Positions 1-11,718 of a stretch of 64,000 bases of DNA are shown in pieces (the first letter of the stretch is position 1; each line of letters begins with the position of its first letter). The notes below the pieces were generated by a model. It ran no database searches. It worked only from the letters and a program-made list of their open reading frames with translations, and was not told the origin of the DNA. The translations under genes and the position numbers were made by a program. Source of the DNA: Sarcomyxa edulis (Eukaryota; Basidiomycota; Agaricomycetes; Agaricales; Mycenaceae); NCBI GenBank assembly GCA_009761415.1, contig QUOL01000004.1:1860001-1924000 (forward strand), written 5' to 3'.

Positions 1-705
1 AGAGGGGCTGTGAATGGACTATCGGTGATGCCGGGTTCAGCAGTGGTCCCGTCAGTAACGGACAACGAGCAACGCGCAATGCAATGATTACAACTCTCCG
101 AATTGGCCACGCCACGGACCAGGGACCACGGTGCGTGATAAGACACAGTAATCACGGTTTAATAATACTGTAATAATGGGTTCTGGGAGTCGGTGCCGTG
201 CCTTTCGTCGGTGGCATGTGCTGTTGTTCTTGAGATTGAGATGCAGCCTCCAAAGCAGTCGGTGCCGCGATAAGTAGCCTGTTGGCCTATAGGTTGTTCC
301 TGAAGTGGGTGATACAGGGTGGCAAGGGCCGAGTTTCCCATTGTGCTCGGTGGTGCTTCGGCGATGCTCCGGAATGCAAGCCACGGAGAGGAGAATGAGT
401 GTGGCACCGCGCCTGGGCAGAGGGGAATGTGCACGGCAAAGACCTAGTATCCGGGCAGAGACCTATTAATTGGGCACTATACGGCCTCAATGCCGGGTAT
501 CTTGGGTGTATTCTGGGTGTATTTCGGGTGGCATGGCGGTCATGGCCGGCGGGTGTGCCGGGCAAACAATTGGTCAACAAAAACCGGCGAGAGACTCTGA
601 GGTGTTCCAGCCTGAGCCTCATCGAGTCGAGCTGTCCATCTCTCAACTCACCCTCTCTCCTCTTTCTTTCCTACCATCATCTCCTCCTTCAACATCACCC
701 ACACT
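1..705. other. Upstream region without a recognisable gene
   Basis: No coding region could be supported on either strand. Open stretches here are short, overlap one another in several frames and show no family signature. The last 100 bases before the kinase start are strongly pyrimidine-rich (ctctc/tttc runs around 640-700), as is common just upstream of start codons in basidiomycete genes. That part is probably core promoter and 5' UTR of the kinase gene. Confidence 0.6.
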
Positions 706-2804
706 ATGCAGGTAGCAGCACAGCACCAGCTGCAAACACAAATCATCGCACAGTATCCTCCTCGTCAATCTCTAAACTCTTTTGGCAACAACAACGCTGG
801 TCCAAGTGTGATGCCAACTCCACCAGTCACCACTCGCAAACGGAAGCGCGCACACCAATACACAGTCAGCTATAGCGAGGTACAAGAGGTAGATAGCAAT
901 GGGCAACTTCGCGAGGTCATCGTCATTGAGGATACGCCCCCTCCTCCAACCATCTCACCGGCCACAACACATAACGGAGCCTACTCTGCTTCTTATCAAC
1001 CTCCTGTCTACTCCGCACCAATCAGGACCAGAGCTCGAGCTGCCGCTGAGGCTCAAGCTCTCTCCGCCAGCTCTTCTACGGGAATGCTGGCGCCGGCGCC
1101 CAAGAAGAGAAAGCGAGATCTTGACGAGGTCCGTGCGCAGCCAGCAAAGAAGTCGGCACTCACTGCCCAGCAACAATCCCTCCAAACAAAATCATCATGG
1201 AACAGTGCAAGTGCTGCAGCTACAGACGACGTCCGTGCCCTCTCTATCCATCCAATCCATAAATTATACTCAAAAAATTTACGTATTTACCCACTATCCC
1301 ACAGACATCCAAGGGTCCCGTATCATGCGACGACAAAGAGGGCCACTACATTATCGTCCCAGATGATATGATATTCAAACGATGTACGTCTTTATCCCCC
1401 CTTGACTCGTATCAAAACCTGACTGTGATCATCCCAGATCGTACGATCCGTCTGCTGGGACAAGGGACTTTCGGAAAAGTCGTAGAAGCTCTCGACACCC
1501 AGACAAACACCAAAGTGGCCATAAAGATCATTCGGGCCATCCCTAAATATCGCGACGCCAGCAAGATCGAGGTTCGAGTGCTCCAGAGGCTCAAAGAACG
1601 GGACCCGCTCAATCGGCAGTAAGTCCCGTATTCGCTGTTTCATCCTCATCTTGGGCTTGGGCTGACTATTCCTTCCCTCCCACAGTAAATGTATCCACTT
1701 GCTACACTGGTTCGACCATCGAAACCACATCTGTCTAGTCTCCGAGCTCCTAGGAATGTGTGTCTACGATTTCCTAAAGGAAAATGATTTTCAATCTTTT
1801 CCACGCCACCACATCCAATCTTTCGCTCGTCAGCTGTTAGGGAGTGTCGCATGTGCGTTTCCTCCGTCCCATCCTCGTTTTCTGTTTAGCTGAGCTGACA
1901 TTCAAATAAACACGAACTTTTAGTTTTGCACGATCTCCATCTCATCCATACCGATCTGAAACCGGAAAATATCCTACTCGTGCATAACGATTACAGAACT
2001 GTCAATGTCCCTGTTACTGGCACTGGCAAGGTACATCCTCTCTCATTTCCTCCGAATGGCTGCGGACTCATCCGAATTCCTTACTTAGCGGAGTACTACG
2101 AAACAGAAACGCATTCTGCATTCAACGGATATCCGGTTAATCGACTTTGGGTCGGCGACTTTCGAGTCGGAATACCACTCGACGGTAGTAGCGACTCGTC
2201 ACTACCGCGCTCCTGAGATTATCCTTGGTAAGTCATCCTCCACCCTATCCACCCACAATCCTTCCTCATCTTATTATCCCCCTCATTCTTCTCCTTCTCA
2301 CCAGGCCTGGGCTGGTCCTACCCCTGCGACGCCTACTCCCTAGGCTGCATCCTCGTCGAATTCTTCACCGGCGTCGCCCTTTTCCAAACCCACGACAACC
2401 TAGAACATCTCGCGATGATGGAGATGGTCATGGGCAAAATGCCAGATCGGTTCGCGAAAGCGGGGGCTAGGTCTAAACCGGAATTCTTCAGAGAGGACTC
2501 GAAACTGGATTGGCCGAGGGCGAAGGCTTCGAGGCAGAGTAAGAAGGATGTTAGGGCTACGAGGTCGTTGCAGGTTCGTTTGCACCCTATTTCGAATTTC
2601 GTTCAAGTGAACATGTACTGATTGATTTTGTTTTTGGAATCTCGGCGTTTCTAGGAGGTCATACCACCAATAGACAACATCAACAAGCAACTATTCAGCC
2701 TCGTCCAAAGACTCCTAAGCTTCGATCCCGAACATCGCATAACCGTTCGAGAGGCACTCAATCATCCCTATTTCTCTCTGAACATCCCACAAACCGAAGT
2801 ATAA
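706..2804 (+). CDS. KNS1: LAMMER-family dual-specificity protein kinase (CLK/Kns1/Lkh1 type)
   Basis: LAMMER kinases phosphorylate SR-type splicing factors and other nuclear targets. Eight exons were traced by frame: 706-1230, 1305-1383, 1438-1618, 1686-1852, 1924-2030, 2107-2227, 2305-2573, 2655-2804. They sum to 532 codons plus stop. The N-terminal ~175 residues are low-complexity and basic, with an NLS-like PKKRKR. The kinase domain follows: [14 protein letters not shown] lead-in, glycine loop [14 protein letters not shown] lysine, catalytic loop [16 protein letters not shown], activation segment [11 protein letters not shown]. The family-defining LAMMER helix is present as EHLAMME. The C-terminal lobe ends at HPYF. 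All catalytic residues are intact. Start 706 is the first ATG after a pyrimidine tract. Family assignment is firm; substrates here are inferred. Confidence 0.93.
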
Positions 2805-4378
2805 CAACACGCTCCTAACCCACCAACCTACTTGTCCTTTGTAAAACTCTCTATCTCTCTATACCTACTCGCTGTCTTGTCCCAGTCCCGTTTCTTCGTT
2901 TCCCATTCTACATCTTCGCTCCCGTTTCCCGTTTCCGTACGCCCCGACCCTTTTTTTCGGACACACCACCCGTTTGTTTTTATGAAGAACGTGTATTACA
3001 ACTTCCAACTTCGATCCTCCCCCCCTCCTCTCTCCTCGCTCGTCGCTCTACAGTACCGGATTCCCGTTATAACATCGAATCGAAATGCATGATCCTACCC
3101 TCTCAAGAATCGCGTGCGTGGTATTCGTGGTATTCGTGGTATTCGTTGTTCCGTGGTTTCGCGGATGGGAGACACGGACGAGAATCGACTCAGCACTTCC
3201 TTCCGGTCGTTGACGTTGCGCCTCCCATCGAAACCAAATCCAAACATCCCAGACAGAAAAATGGACAAAAACTCCTCGCGATAGACGAATTCTCTGAAGT
3301 GCAATTAATGACCTCTTCGACCTCCCTCATCCTCATTTCCATTCTTGTTTGACTGTTCTTCCGTTCGTATATTACAAGCCTGCACAACTCTCCTCCTCGT
3401 CTCACACTCATAGCATTGTCCATTGTCATTCACATATATAACATCATATTACACTTTCCTTTCCATTCCAATACATGCATATTCTGCCACTGCGACACCC
3501 TCCTTCCTATCTGCTATCCGAATTTGTTCATCCTCAATTTCCTTTCTTTCTTTCCTGTGTTGCGTTTCTCGTTTTTCGTTTACATCCTTTCCAGTCTGGC
3601 ACCCGGGACTCGGGAGGGGTTCAAGTGTTATCTATCTATCTACGGCTCTGTCTCTTGCGCGTGCGTGTGTACCATCAATTCTATAGACTCGAAACAGAAA
3701 TAGAAACAGAAACGACTTGCCAGTGCGCCCCTATTCATATTCGAACTATCATATACTCATTCCTGGTCTTGGGCGTCAGCGCTGGAGTGTCCTGTTCGGA
3801 CAAGCATGAAACGAAACGAAACGGAGCGGAACTGAATGGAAACACCCACGAGACGAGCCTCGAGAGTATAGGATCCGGACTCGGACTGCGGTATGTGGCG
3901 GCTAGCCTATTTCGTTTAGGTTAGTATGTGTACCGGCCGGAGTGGGTGGAGTTGAAGGTTGATCATGAGTGCCAGGTGCGGGTCAGTACCGGCGATACCA
4001 GTGAGTCCTCAGTCCCTGCAGGTTCCATGCAATTCATACAACTTATAACAAGACATACGTGTTTCGATAGCCTCGCAGTTAATTCGGATCGACAAGAATT
4101 CAAGTTGAAGGGACAGTACTCGGAAATGGTTGGTCGTCGACCGAGTCGGACATGCAAAAAAGGACGTATTATTATAATTATTGACAGTGAATCGTGATAC
4201 CGGGGGAACGGGTTAGTGATGTTTGTGTGTGTAGTAGAAAAGCGTCAAAAATGCGGGGGGATAGTTAAATAGTCTGGTGATGTGGTGCAAGAACTGGGTA
4301 CGTAGGTGGTCGGAGGAGAGGTATAGATGAGGTGCCAAGAATGTCGGTGATGGGGATGGCGGGGGGAAAGGGATTCGT
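2805..4378. other. Intergenic region, 3' flank of kinase and protease A
   Basis: About 1.57 kb between two convergent genes without a supportable coding region. Both strands hold only short overlapping open frames of skewed composition. The first half is pyrimidine-rich on the plus strand. A small imperfect tandem of a gtggtattc unit lies at about 3118-3147. The region presumably holds both 3' UTRs. Its length is unusual for this gene-dense window, so an unrecognised non-coding transcript or decayed gene cannot be excluded. Confidence 0.5.
3118..3147 (+). repeat. Short tandem repeat, gtggtattc unit
   Basis: Three near-identical copies of a 9-bp gtggtattc unit follow each other, with a degenerate fourth (gttgttcc). 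It lies in the non-coding 3' flank of the kinase gene. No function is suggested. Confidence 0.6.
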
Positions 4379-6488
4379 TTATGCCAACTTGGCGAAAGAA
4401 ATGGTATCTTTACCAGCGTCGGTAGACAAATAGACGTTTTTCAAGAACACGTCTCCGACCTAATGATATGGGAGGCCACAGTTAGCATACCCTTTTCCTG
4501 AATTATAGAGCCAACTTACGAGCCAGACCAAAGGACCTTCCACCGTCCCTGGACTAATTCCCGATATACAATCGCCAGTAAGATTGTTGGTATCAACGGG
4601 AAGGAAAGCAATGTCCCTCGAGTCGATTGAGAAATTACGACCTCCGAACGTGAGTGAAACGACGGTGTCAGTCGTGCACGGGACCGTCCATGATCCGTCG
4701 TTGTACTTCGCACCCGGGATTGCATCGTGGATGGCGTTTACGTCCTGTGGAGGAACATAGAGGTCAGGACAGATCGTAGGTTTTAATATTACTTATGGTT
4801 TTACTCACATTAGCAGGTGCGATCAAGAGTGTCTGAAGAGTCACGAAACCAAAAATTAATAAGTGAAGGGAAAGGGAAGGGAATAGATGCATGAGATACA
4901 TACGGTACCGGTATCGAGGATAGCACTGCGGTTGGTCCATCCCATATCCGTTCCACCGATATTGACACCTTCGATAGACGCCTGCCAGAATCCCTGGGGG
5001 CTCACGTTGTCCACGGTGACCAAGGTCGAAGCGTCGTATTTCGCTGGGTCCAAATAACCGAAAGTGATCTCTCCGTCGTTCTTGCCATCCGAGAGGCGGG
5101 ATAGCTTGTAAGAGGTGATGGCATCTTTGACGAGGCCTGCTTTTTGGAGGGATTCAATCAATGTGGTTGTTCTTTGTTGGGAGATTCGCTAGTGCGATGG
5201 TCATGGAGTTTAGTCACTTGAGGATGCGAGATTTCTGGGATGACTTACCGATTTAGCGAGTCCGACTAGACCGTCGAATGGTATGTCGTCTCTGCGTAGA
5301 AAAGCTCAGTATATCTTGCAAGATTTTGTGGATTAAATTCAGCGTACGGTGTGAACTGGCTACTCTCTTTGAGAGCCACACCAAAGTAATGTGCGGGCAA
5401 TTCAAGTCCGGCAACGGAGACGGTGTCATAGACGAGATGACCCGATACATCCCCAGAGCCATAAGCTATGTCCCAGGTTGTGTTTGTGTCGTTAAACGTC
5501 GAACTAGAATTAGATCCAAGGAAAGTATGGTTGCCCTGAAGGGGAGTAATTCAGAACCAACCTGTTGAGTATGAAATGTTATTGAAGACATACGCAAGTG
5601 CCTCCACCGTCCTGTTCACAGCCCTCAGCACCGACCCATAAGTCTGAGGGAAAGAGTCAATGACTTATTACGGACGGGGAGTTCATGCGTACCTGCAGAA
5701 CCACTGTCCATGAGGAGGGCAAAGTCTCGAGGAGGCGTTCCGATCTGTACATTTCCGATATCTGTGTGCGTTTGTTCAGGTTGAGCATTAGTGCAGTATG
5801 ACTGGATGAAGCACTCACATCCAATATCGTTCGCTCTAGTTCGAGACAAACATTAATAAGGTTGGACAATTATACCACCAATCAGTCACGTACTCAATAC
5901 CCAAGCCAACGGAATTATTGTAAGTAGGCGTCTCTGCACTGGTAAGCCTATTATCATTGGCCGCATCAAGCTCAGCCTGACTATACCCGGTACCATCATC
6001 GTCCGAGTCCACGAGTGCCTCGTTCCCAACCACCTTTTCTCCGCTGCTGGAGGAAGACTTGGATGTGGATGTACCTCCGATAGCTTTAATCCGCGCGAGG
6101 GCTTCGGCGATTCCATCCTGGTTGTATCGTTTACGCCAGGAAGGTGGGAGGGTGGACACACGTCGGTGGATGTTCGAGAGGAGTTCGTGGGTCGAAGGTT
6201 CTGGGTGGCCAGCCATGCGTGCGAGACGCGTCATGCCACGGTTAGCATGCTGTTGGTGCACCTGAGAGAAAGAGAGGGAGGGATATTAGCTACAGTACGA
6301 AATTCGGTATATGTGGCGAGAGGGCGTACGATGACTGGATGAACGTTCAAAGCTTGCTTGTGCACATCGTGCAGGGGAGTGACTGGTATAGAAACACCAG
6401 TGGAAGGAGCAGGAATGGCGACTGCAACGTCTGGTAATATTACGAGGATGGAAGCTAAAAGCGCGGAAAAGGTGGTCGTCAATCGCAT
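4379..6488 (-). CDS. Secreted aspartic peptidase, family A1 (copy A)
   Basis: Pepsin-like secreted endopeptidase. The start at 6488 gives a classical signal peptide (MRLTTTFSALLASILVIL...VAVA). A propeptide follows with a dibasic KRYN site, a likely Kex2-type processing point, then an acidic Ser-rich linker. Mature domain: IGTPPRDFALLMDSGSADLW with the first catalytic Asp (DSG), a disulphide-type loop with GGGTCG, flap region WDIAYGSGDVSG, FDGLVGL, and the second catalytic Asp in AILDTGTTLLIAP. The C-terminus is VGDVFLKNVYLS...SFAKLA, stop at 4379. The gene has many short introns. One exon (about 4809-4832) codes only the eight residues after the second DTGT. Both active-site triplets are intact, so the enzyme should be functional. 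It is a paralogue of the genes at 7.0-8.8 and 16.8-18.9 kb. Outer limits are reliable; internal splice sites were checked at most exons. Confidence 0.93.
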
Positions 6489-7015
6489 GATTTATTTATT
6501 TGCGAGATTCAAAAGAGTGGTGGGTTTATGTAGAGAACGAGTTGTTGTCCCGATGGTGGGACTGGGGAGGAGGAGAGGGTGTTGAAGTGAGGAAGTGGAA
6601 GGGAAGGAGGATATAATTTGAGAACGAAACACGACAACGCTAAGACATAAGCTTGAACTTCTAATTTGTGGAGCATCCGCTTCCGAGAAATAATTGCCAA
6701 GGGCCAAGGGCCGACCCGACGGATACATGGCAACTGGGGGATGATATATAGCAGGTTTCAACGACCAACTTGAAGGTGAGTGAGTGTTGAGTGAGTGATT
6801 TTCCTAGTTCGGTCACCGACTCGGAGGTCCGAATGGGGGGGTCTATGGAAAGGTCCTCGTGCAAAGTTTAAAGGGTGATAATAATATAGCCAATGATGCA
6901 CGATAGCTACAGAGTAACAAGTAATGTCCAGATGATGAGTGAGTTATAGTACAAATGACAGGGTATCCATCGTCAAATTAGTTCGTGCGATCCAAACCAA
7001 CCACCTGAGAAACAT
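6489..7015. promoter_or_regulatory. Promoter region of aspartic protease A
   Basis: This gap separates the start of protease A from the stop of protease B, both on the minus strand. Read on the minus strand, a TATA-like CTATATATC lies at 6744-6750, about 256 bases upstream of the start codon. A weaker TTATAT lies near 6611-6617, about 125 bases upstream. No gene is seen. Confidence 0.5.
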
Positions 7016-8764
7016 CTAAACCAACTTGGCAAGTGAGATCTGGTTCTTGTTGACGTTCGTCGAGAAATAAGCACTCTTGAGGAACACATCACCGACCTAT
7101 ATGACACGAGTCGCGAGTTCAGTCCACTGTAATTGACAGAAAGAGACATCAATACGCACCAACCACTCCGTAGCATTCCCAAAATTCCCAGACGAAATGC
7201 CCGAGAGACAATTCCCCTTACCCACCGACGCAAACGTCAAATCCCTCGTGTCAATCGTAAACTGCGTACCTCCAAAACTCAAAGCCACGCTCGCAGTGGT
7301 ATTACACGGCACGGTGAACCCACCCTGCCCATCTGACTCCGCACCCTCGATCAACTGATGTACAGCAGCAGCATCCTCAGGAGGAGCGACTACAACAGTA
7401 GTCCCCGTATCCAAAATCGCGGAACGGCCTTGTAATCCAGTATCTGTACCGTCGACAGATATGGAATCCATATTGGCTTCCCAGAATCCGTGAGGGTTGA
7501 TGTTGGGGATGGTGGTGAGAGTAGAGGGATCGAATTTAGTGTCGTCTAGACCTCCGAATGTGATTTCGCCGTCGTTGTTGTTGTCAGAGAGACGGGAGAT
7601 TTTGAAGGAGGTGATGGCTTCTTGGATGAGGCCGTTTGAGGCTAGTGCTTCGACGGGGGTGGGGGTGCGTTGGGCAGAGAGTGTCTGGGTACCAGATGTG
7701 TAAGCAAATAGTATCATGAGGCGAGAATTGTTACATACCGATTGCCCAAGTCCCATGAGACCATCAAACGGTGTAGTCGCCCCAGAGAAATCAACAGTCT
7801 CATTGAGAGCCACACCAAACTGATGTCCCGGGAGGCTAAGACCAGCAATACTGAGATTATCAGTGACTTTATTCCCTGCGACCGCCCCTGTCCCATACGT
7901 GATCTGGAAATGTTTCCCAAGATCGACGAAAGAACTGGAACTTGAGGCCCCGAGGAAAGTGTGATTCCCGCAGCCTCCGCCGTTGGATTGGCAGTTCTCT
8001 GAACCGACCCAGAAGTCGGCGGAGCCGCTGTCCATGAGGATTTTGAAATTCTGGGGTGGGGTGCCTAGTTGGACGATTGCGAAGTAGCCGACGTCGGATC
8101 CGCTGTGGAGGTGGGTGTGTGAATGAGGATGCAATGAAGATGATGAGATGGGGATGTTGGATTGGGACTTACACGATGTCAAGGCCGAGGGAGTTGTCAG
8201 CGGTAGGCTCGATTGCGGGCGTGAACCCGTTTGTGGATTGATCGGCTTGGATAACAGATACTTCCTCCTCGCTGTAATATGGTGCATCAGAATTTCTACA
8301 CTGAACAGGAAGACATCAAACATACTTGGTTGCAAGCACGGCCTTGCCGATGCCGCTTCCGGTGTTGACTTTGGGAGAGAACTCCGGATAGTACCTCTTC
8401 TTGTAGGCGAATGAAGCCGGGACATGACCGTTTGGGAGAAGATACATGCGTTTCTCGAGGTTAAACCTTAGCTCTTCGTCAGAGGGCTCATCACGACCTG
8501 TCATACGTGCTAGACGCCTGTGACTACGGTTGATATGTTGTTGAAGGAGCTGATGTCAAGTGGAATGTCAATAAAGTGAAGGCTGGCATGGATATTGACA
8601 TGAGGACGTACGATTTGGGGATGGAGATCGTTAGACCGCTGTTGGACGCGTCTGAGAGGAAGTGTGATCATTCCTGTACCACGCTTCGCAGGTAATGCAT
8701 CTACACCAGAAAGGGCGACCAGAACGGTAGCAAGGAGAACGGAGAACGAGATCGTGAGCTGCAT
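7016..8764 (-). CDS. Secreted aspartic peptidase, family A1 (copy B)
   Basis: Second A1 protease of the cluster. It has signal peptide MQLTISFSVLLATVLVALSG and a propeptide with a dibasic KKRYYPE site matching KRY in copies A and C. The first catalytic motif is LMDSGSADFWVG. Next come Cys-containing loop GGGCGNHTFLG, flap ITYGTGAVAG, FDGLMGLGQS, second catalytic motif AILDTGTTVVVAP, and C-terminus VGDVFLKSAYFS...SLAKLV. Several introns contain no stop in the coding frame: a single open frame runs about 7097-8425 through at least two of them, so a naive ORF model would include intron sequence. Stop at 7016-7018. Secreted proteases of this type act on extracellular protein as nutrient nitrogen; that role is inferred from the family. 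Confidence 0.92.
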
Positions 8765-9875
8765 GATTATTATCCTGAAGATATTAGTTGCGATTAATAG
8801 AGAACGACGTTATGGGGCTAGCCCAGCAATTACAAGACGTTAGGAACGTAAAAAGAGAAGCTCGACCTGGAGCGATTGCGAGGAGGAACTCTAATGAGAT
8901 TGGAGGTAGTAAAGTGACAGCTTTGAGCGAAGAAAGACCTTATATATATGAAGGATGCTCGGACGACACATGGCGCCTTAGTCTACAATTGTATTAGTAA
9001 TGTTGCAGGGCTGAAGTTTACGTTCAAGTGCAATTGTGAGCAGGACAATGAAGAGTGCGTTGATGGAGAAAGACAAAAGGAAAGATATAAATAGACGCTA
9101 GTCACGCGTTGTTTCCCGTTGTTGTCCAAGCGCGACTAAGATCTCAATTAGGAAGGACATGCCGATCGGCTTGAGACGGCTCACTCAAGGCTCAAGCGCT
9201 CACCACCTCCTTTGGACTTTCTCGAACTTTGCCTCCTGATCGTTCGACGTTCGACGATCATCAGCCAGACACCAACCCGTAGAGTTGCTATTCATGATAG
9301 TTCTTCCTCGAAATCCCAGGATGTCCGCTGCCCGATACGCATACAACTCGAAAAGGCCATCATTGCATTCTACCCTTCAAAGGTTCATCGGATTCAAGAG
9401 CACATTTGATTGATTGGATACCGAGTCCATGGCTTGTGGTGTGCATATATATAATACTTTTCATTACCAGTGATCTGATCGAATGGAAAGCAGGTAGATC
9501 TTCACCAAAGTAGACGGAGTCAGGAAGAATTTTGTATATCTTAGAGTTCATCGAGAATAACGGTTTGCTATGGCTATCCAGACATCGATGACAAGCACTC
9601 CGTGATCATAGAACTCAAAGATTAGTACCAGTCCACCACATGCCTCCGAACCCTCATTCCACAATGCCTTGGATACAACCTCCGTTGCACAATATAGGTC
9701 AGTACAGTCTCCGAGTTCGATGACATTTTCCTACGCTCAAATACAACCTAGGAAGATTGATATATGATGGTAGCCTCATGTATCTGACATCCGTCACGAT
9801 CCGCTACATGCGCTAAATACCAGCTAGTGCTCGATTGTCGCCCGTCTTGCACAATCCTCACCATCTTTCGCTGTA
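8765..9875. other. Divergent intergenic region between protease B and membrane protein 1
   Basis: About 1.1 kb between divergently transcribed genes. The protease B side carries a strong TATA box (listed separately). No open frame here has a recognisable motif or a splice-compatible neighbour, so I see no gene. Confidence 0.55.
8938..8948 (-). promoter_or_regulatory. TATA box of aspartic protease B
   Basis: On the minus strand this reads TATATATAAGG, about 177-184 bases upstream of the ATG at 8764. Protease C has an equivalent TATATAAG at almost the same distance, which supports a shared core-promoter layout. Confidence 0.65.
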
Positions 9876-10956
9876 ATGCGTACTTCCTTCGGCCCTGGGA
9901 CGGTCATCGTCGATGACTTTGATCCTAGTATCTTGTATACTTGTGGTGGCGGCCAAGCCTGGTGGCTCGGAGGTGCCGCAGGTCTTGAATACAATACTAC
10001 GGCCCACGGTGCGAGTAGTACTGTTTGCACATTCAGCTACACATTTTCGGGTACGTATGCATGTGCATCGTCTTTGTTCAAGGTCTACGTTCCAACCGTT
10101 TGTTGATCCTAGGAACTTACGTCGCGGTATACGGCACAATCCCAGGGTATTTCGGTACCATCCCAGGTGCAGGCGCCACGTCCCGATACTTCCTCGACAA
10201 TCTAACCGTACCATACGACACATTTACTGCCCAACCAACAGTCAACACCACCTATCAACAATTATTCTTCAGCTCAGATACTTTGTCCCAAGGCACACAT
10301 TCGCTCACAGTTACTCTCGCTGAGGATACTGTGGTGGATGATTCTCCTGGGTACTGGGTAGACCTGCTCGTCATTATTCCCGACTCGAATATCACATCTG
10401 ATACCAACGGCACCACGCGATCGTTACTTTCCACTTCCACTTCCACTTCCACTTCCACCTCACCCGACGTCACTACCACCGTTACTCTTACTCAAGGACC
10501 ACGTGGACGATCGTCCGTGCCCACTGGCGCTATCGTTGGCGCCATTCTGGGTAGTGTCATAATATTGATAGGCCTGATATGGTTGGTTTTTCTTCTACGC
10601 CGACAATGTCATAGGAAGGTACCAAATTCGATTGAACAAGGTAATTGTCCGCTATCCAAGATTCATTGATCTCTGAAGGCGAACATATCGCAGGCCCAGA
10701 ACAACAAACATCCCAATCGCCACCCCGCATCAATTCCACCACGATAACACCTTTCATACTCACCTCACACCAACACAGTCCATCGCAAACATCTCTATCG
10801 ACTCCTATATTCTCTAGCCGTTACTCGTCCAACTCGGTCGGCCAAGTGAAAACACCGATCCAGACCTCTGGCACTCGCCTTCCTGGATTAGGAGGGGTCA
10901 GCGAGGTCCAGATCTCTGAGATGCCGCCGCCGTACTTGAACGGGGAGTTATTGTAG
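9876..10956 (+). CDS. Single-pass membrane protein with PPPY tail, paralogue 1 (type A)
   Basis: Unnamed family. Exons 9876-10050, 10113-10640 and 10694-10956 give 321 aa. Residues 1 to about 170 form a beta-rich, lectin-like domain starting almost at the N-terminus (FGPGTVIVDD, LYTCGGG, AAGLEYN, VYGTIPGY, YQQLFF, HSLTVTLAED). A Ser/Thr-rich stalk follows, including a perfect ttccac hexanucleotide run coding (ST)n. One transmembrane helix comes next (about IVGAILGSVIILIGLIWLVF) with an LLRRQCHRK stop-transfer. The cytosolic tail contains TTITPFILTS and ends EMPPPYLNGELL. The PPxY is a WW-domain ligand type. No classical signal peptide precedes the ectodomain. It is closest to paralogue 3. Function unknown; cell-surface location inferred. 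Confidence 0.85.
10428..10459 (+). repeat. Hexanucleotide microsatellite (ttccac)n in coding sequence
   Basis: About five copies of ttccac encode an alternating Ser-Thr run in the extracellular stalk of membrane protein 1. The other three paralogues lack it. It is a likely source of stalk length variation. Confidence 0.8.
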
Positions 10957-11718
10957 TTTTTTTTTTCCATTGGAGTAAAAGTGGGTAGGGAAAGTGCGGA
11001 CCCAAAATCATTACTCATTATTTGACTGAACGTTCAGCGTTGCATTCGTTGAGCAGTTGTTCCAAATTTGTTTTCTGTTAATACTGAATTAATTGTAGTA
11101 TATTTGTTCTTCACCTGAAGTGGTGTAAATTGGTATGGCCATCTTCATTTATCCGCTCGATATGTAGTCTGACAGTCTGCTTTGGGATTTCTCTAGAATC
11201 ACGATAATGGCGCTCGCTGTGATGCAGTTGTTGCCTCGAGACGGAATTACCTCGAGTCGTCGTTGATCCTAAGTCAATCCGGTACTCGGTTCGCCTTGGC
11301 CGCCGTTATCAGCCAACTGCATCTAGGAAATACTGATCGTAACACTCGATCAATTGAACCAATCAACTCTCCCAAGGTCTTGCTCAGCCGCTGAACGATG
11401 ACCTTCTCAGAAATGTGTTAGGAGCGAGAGAACAAACGCAGACAAGCGCTCGCCAATCTCTTGTAATCATCTCGCGATGTAGGCGGCCAATTCTAATTGA
11501 GTGAGAGTTCATCTAAACATCATCTTGTTATCGCTGATGAACCTACTCACATAGCCCTCGACGGATGAACGGGGGCAACGAGACTGACAGCAATGCCTGC
11601 ACAGCAATCTGATGATCATCGTCTTGTTATCAACATCACAATGTGCCGCCTATAAGCCCCTATGAAGCATTACTACTCGGCTTTTATCCCTCTCAAACCA
11701 CCATTGACCCTCGCGTTC
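10957..11718. other. Intergenic region between membrane proteins 1 and 2
   Basis: No gene is seen. Positions about 11030-11170 resemble the flank downstream of paralogue 2 (about 13010-13150). Shared blocks include gagcagttgttcc and agtggtgta(a/g)attggtatg, evidence of tandem duplication that included 3' flanking DNA. The promoter of paralogue 2 occupies the right end. Confidence 0.6.
11651..11656 (+). promoter_or_regulatory. TATA box of membrane protein 2
   Basis: TATAAG lies 68 bases upstream of the ATG at 11719 but only 6-11 bases upstream of an in-frame ATG at 11662. Transcription normally starts about 30 bases or more downstream of TATA, so the ATG at 11662 should lie outside the mRNA. 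This supports 11719 as the start. Confidence 0.55.

Noticed and set aside
88..875. Several overlapping open frames of 80-160 codons on both strands before the kinase gene
   Set aside because: They overlap each other in competing frames, have skewed composition, no domain signature and no splice partners.
3416..3924. Three overlapping plus-strand open frames up to 149 codons downstream of the kinase
   Set aside because: All arise from the same pyrimidine-rich stretch in different frames, with no motif; typical of T/C-rich non-coding DNA.
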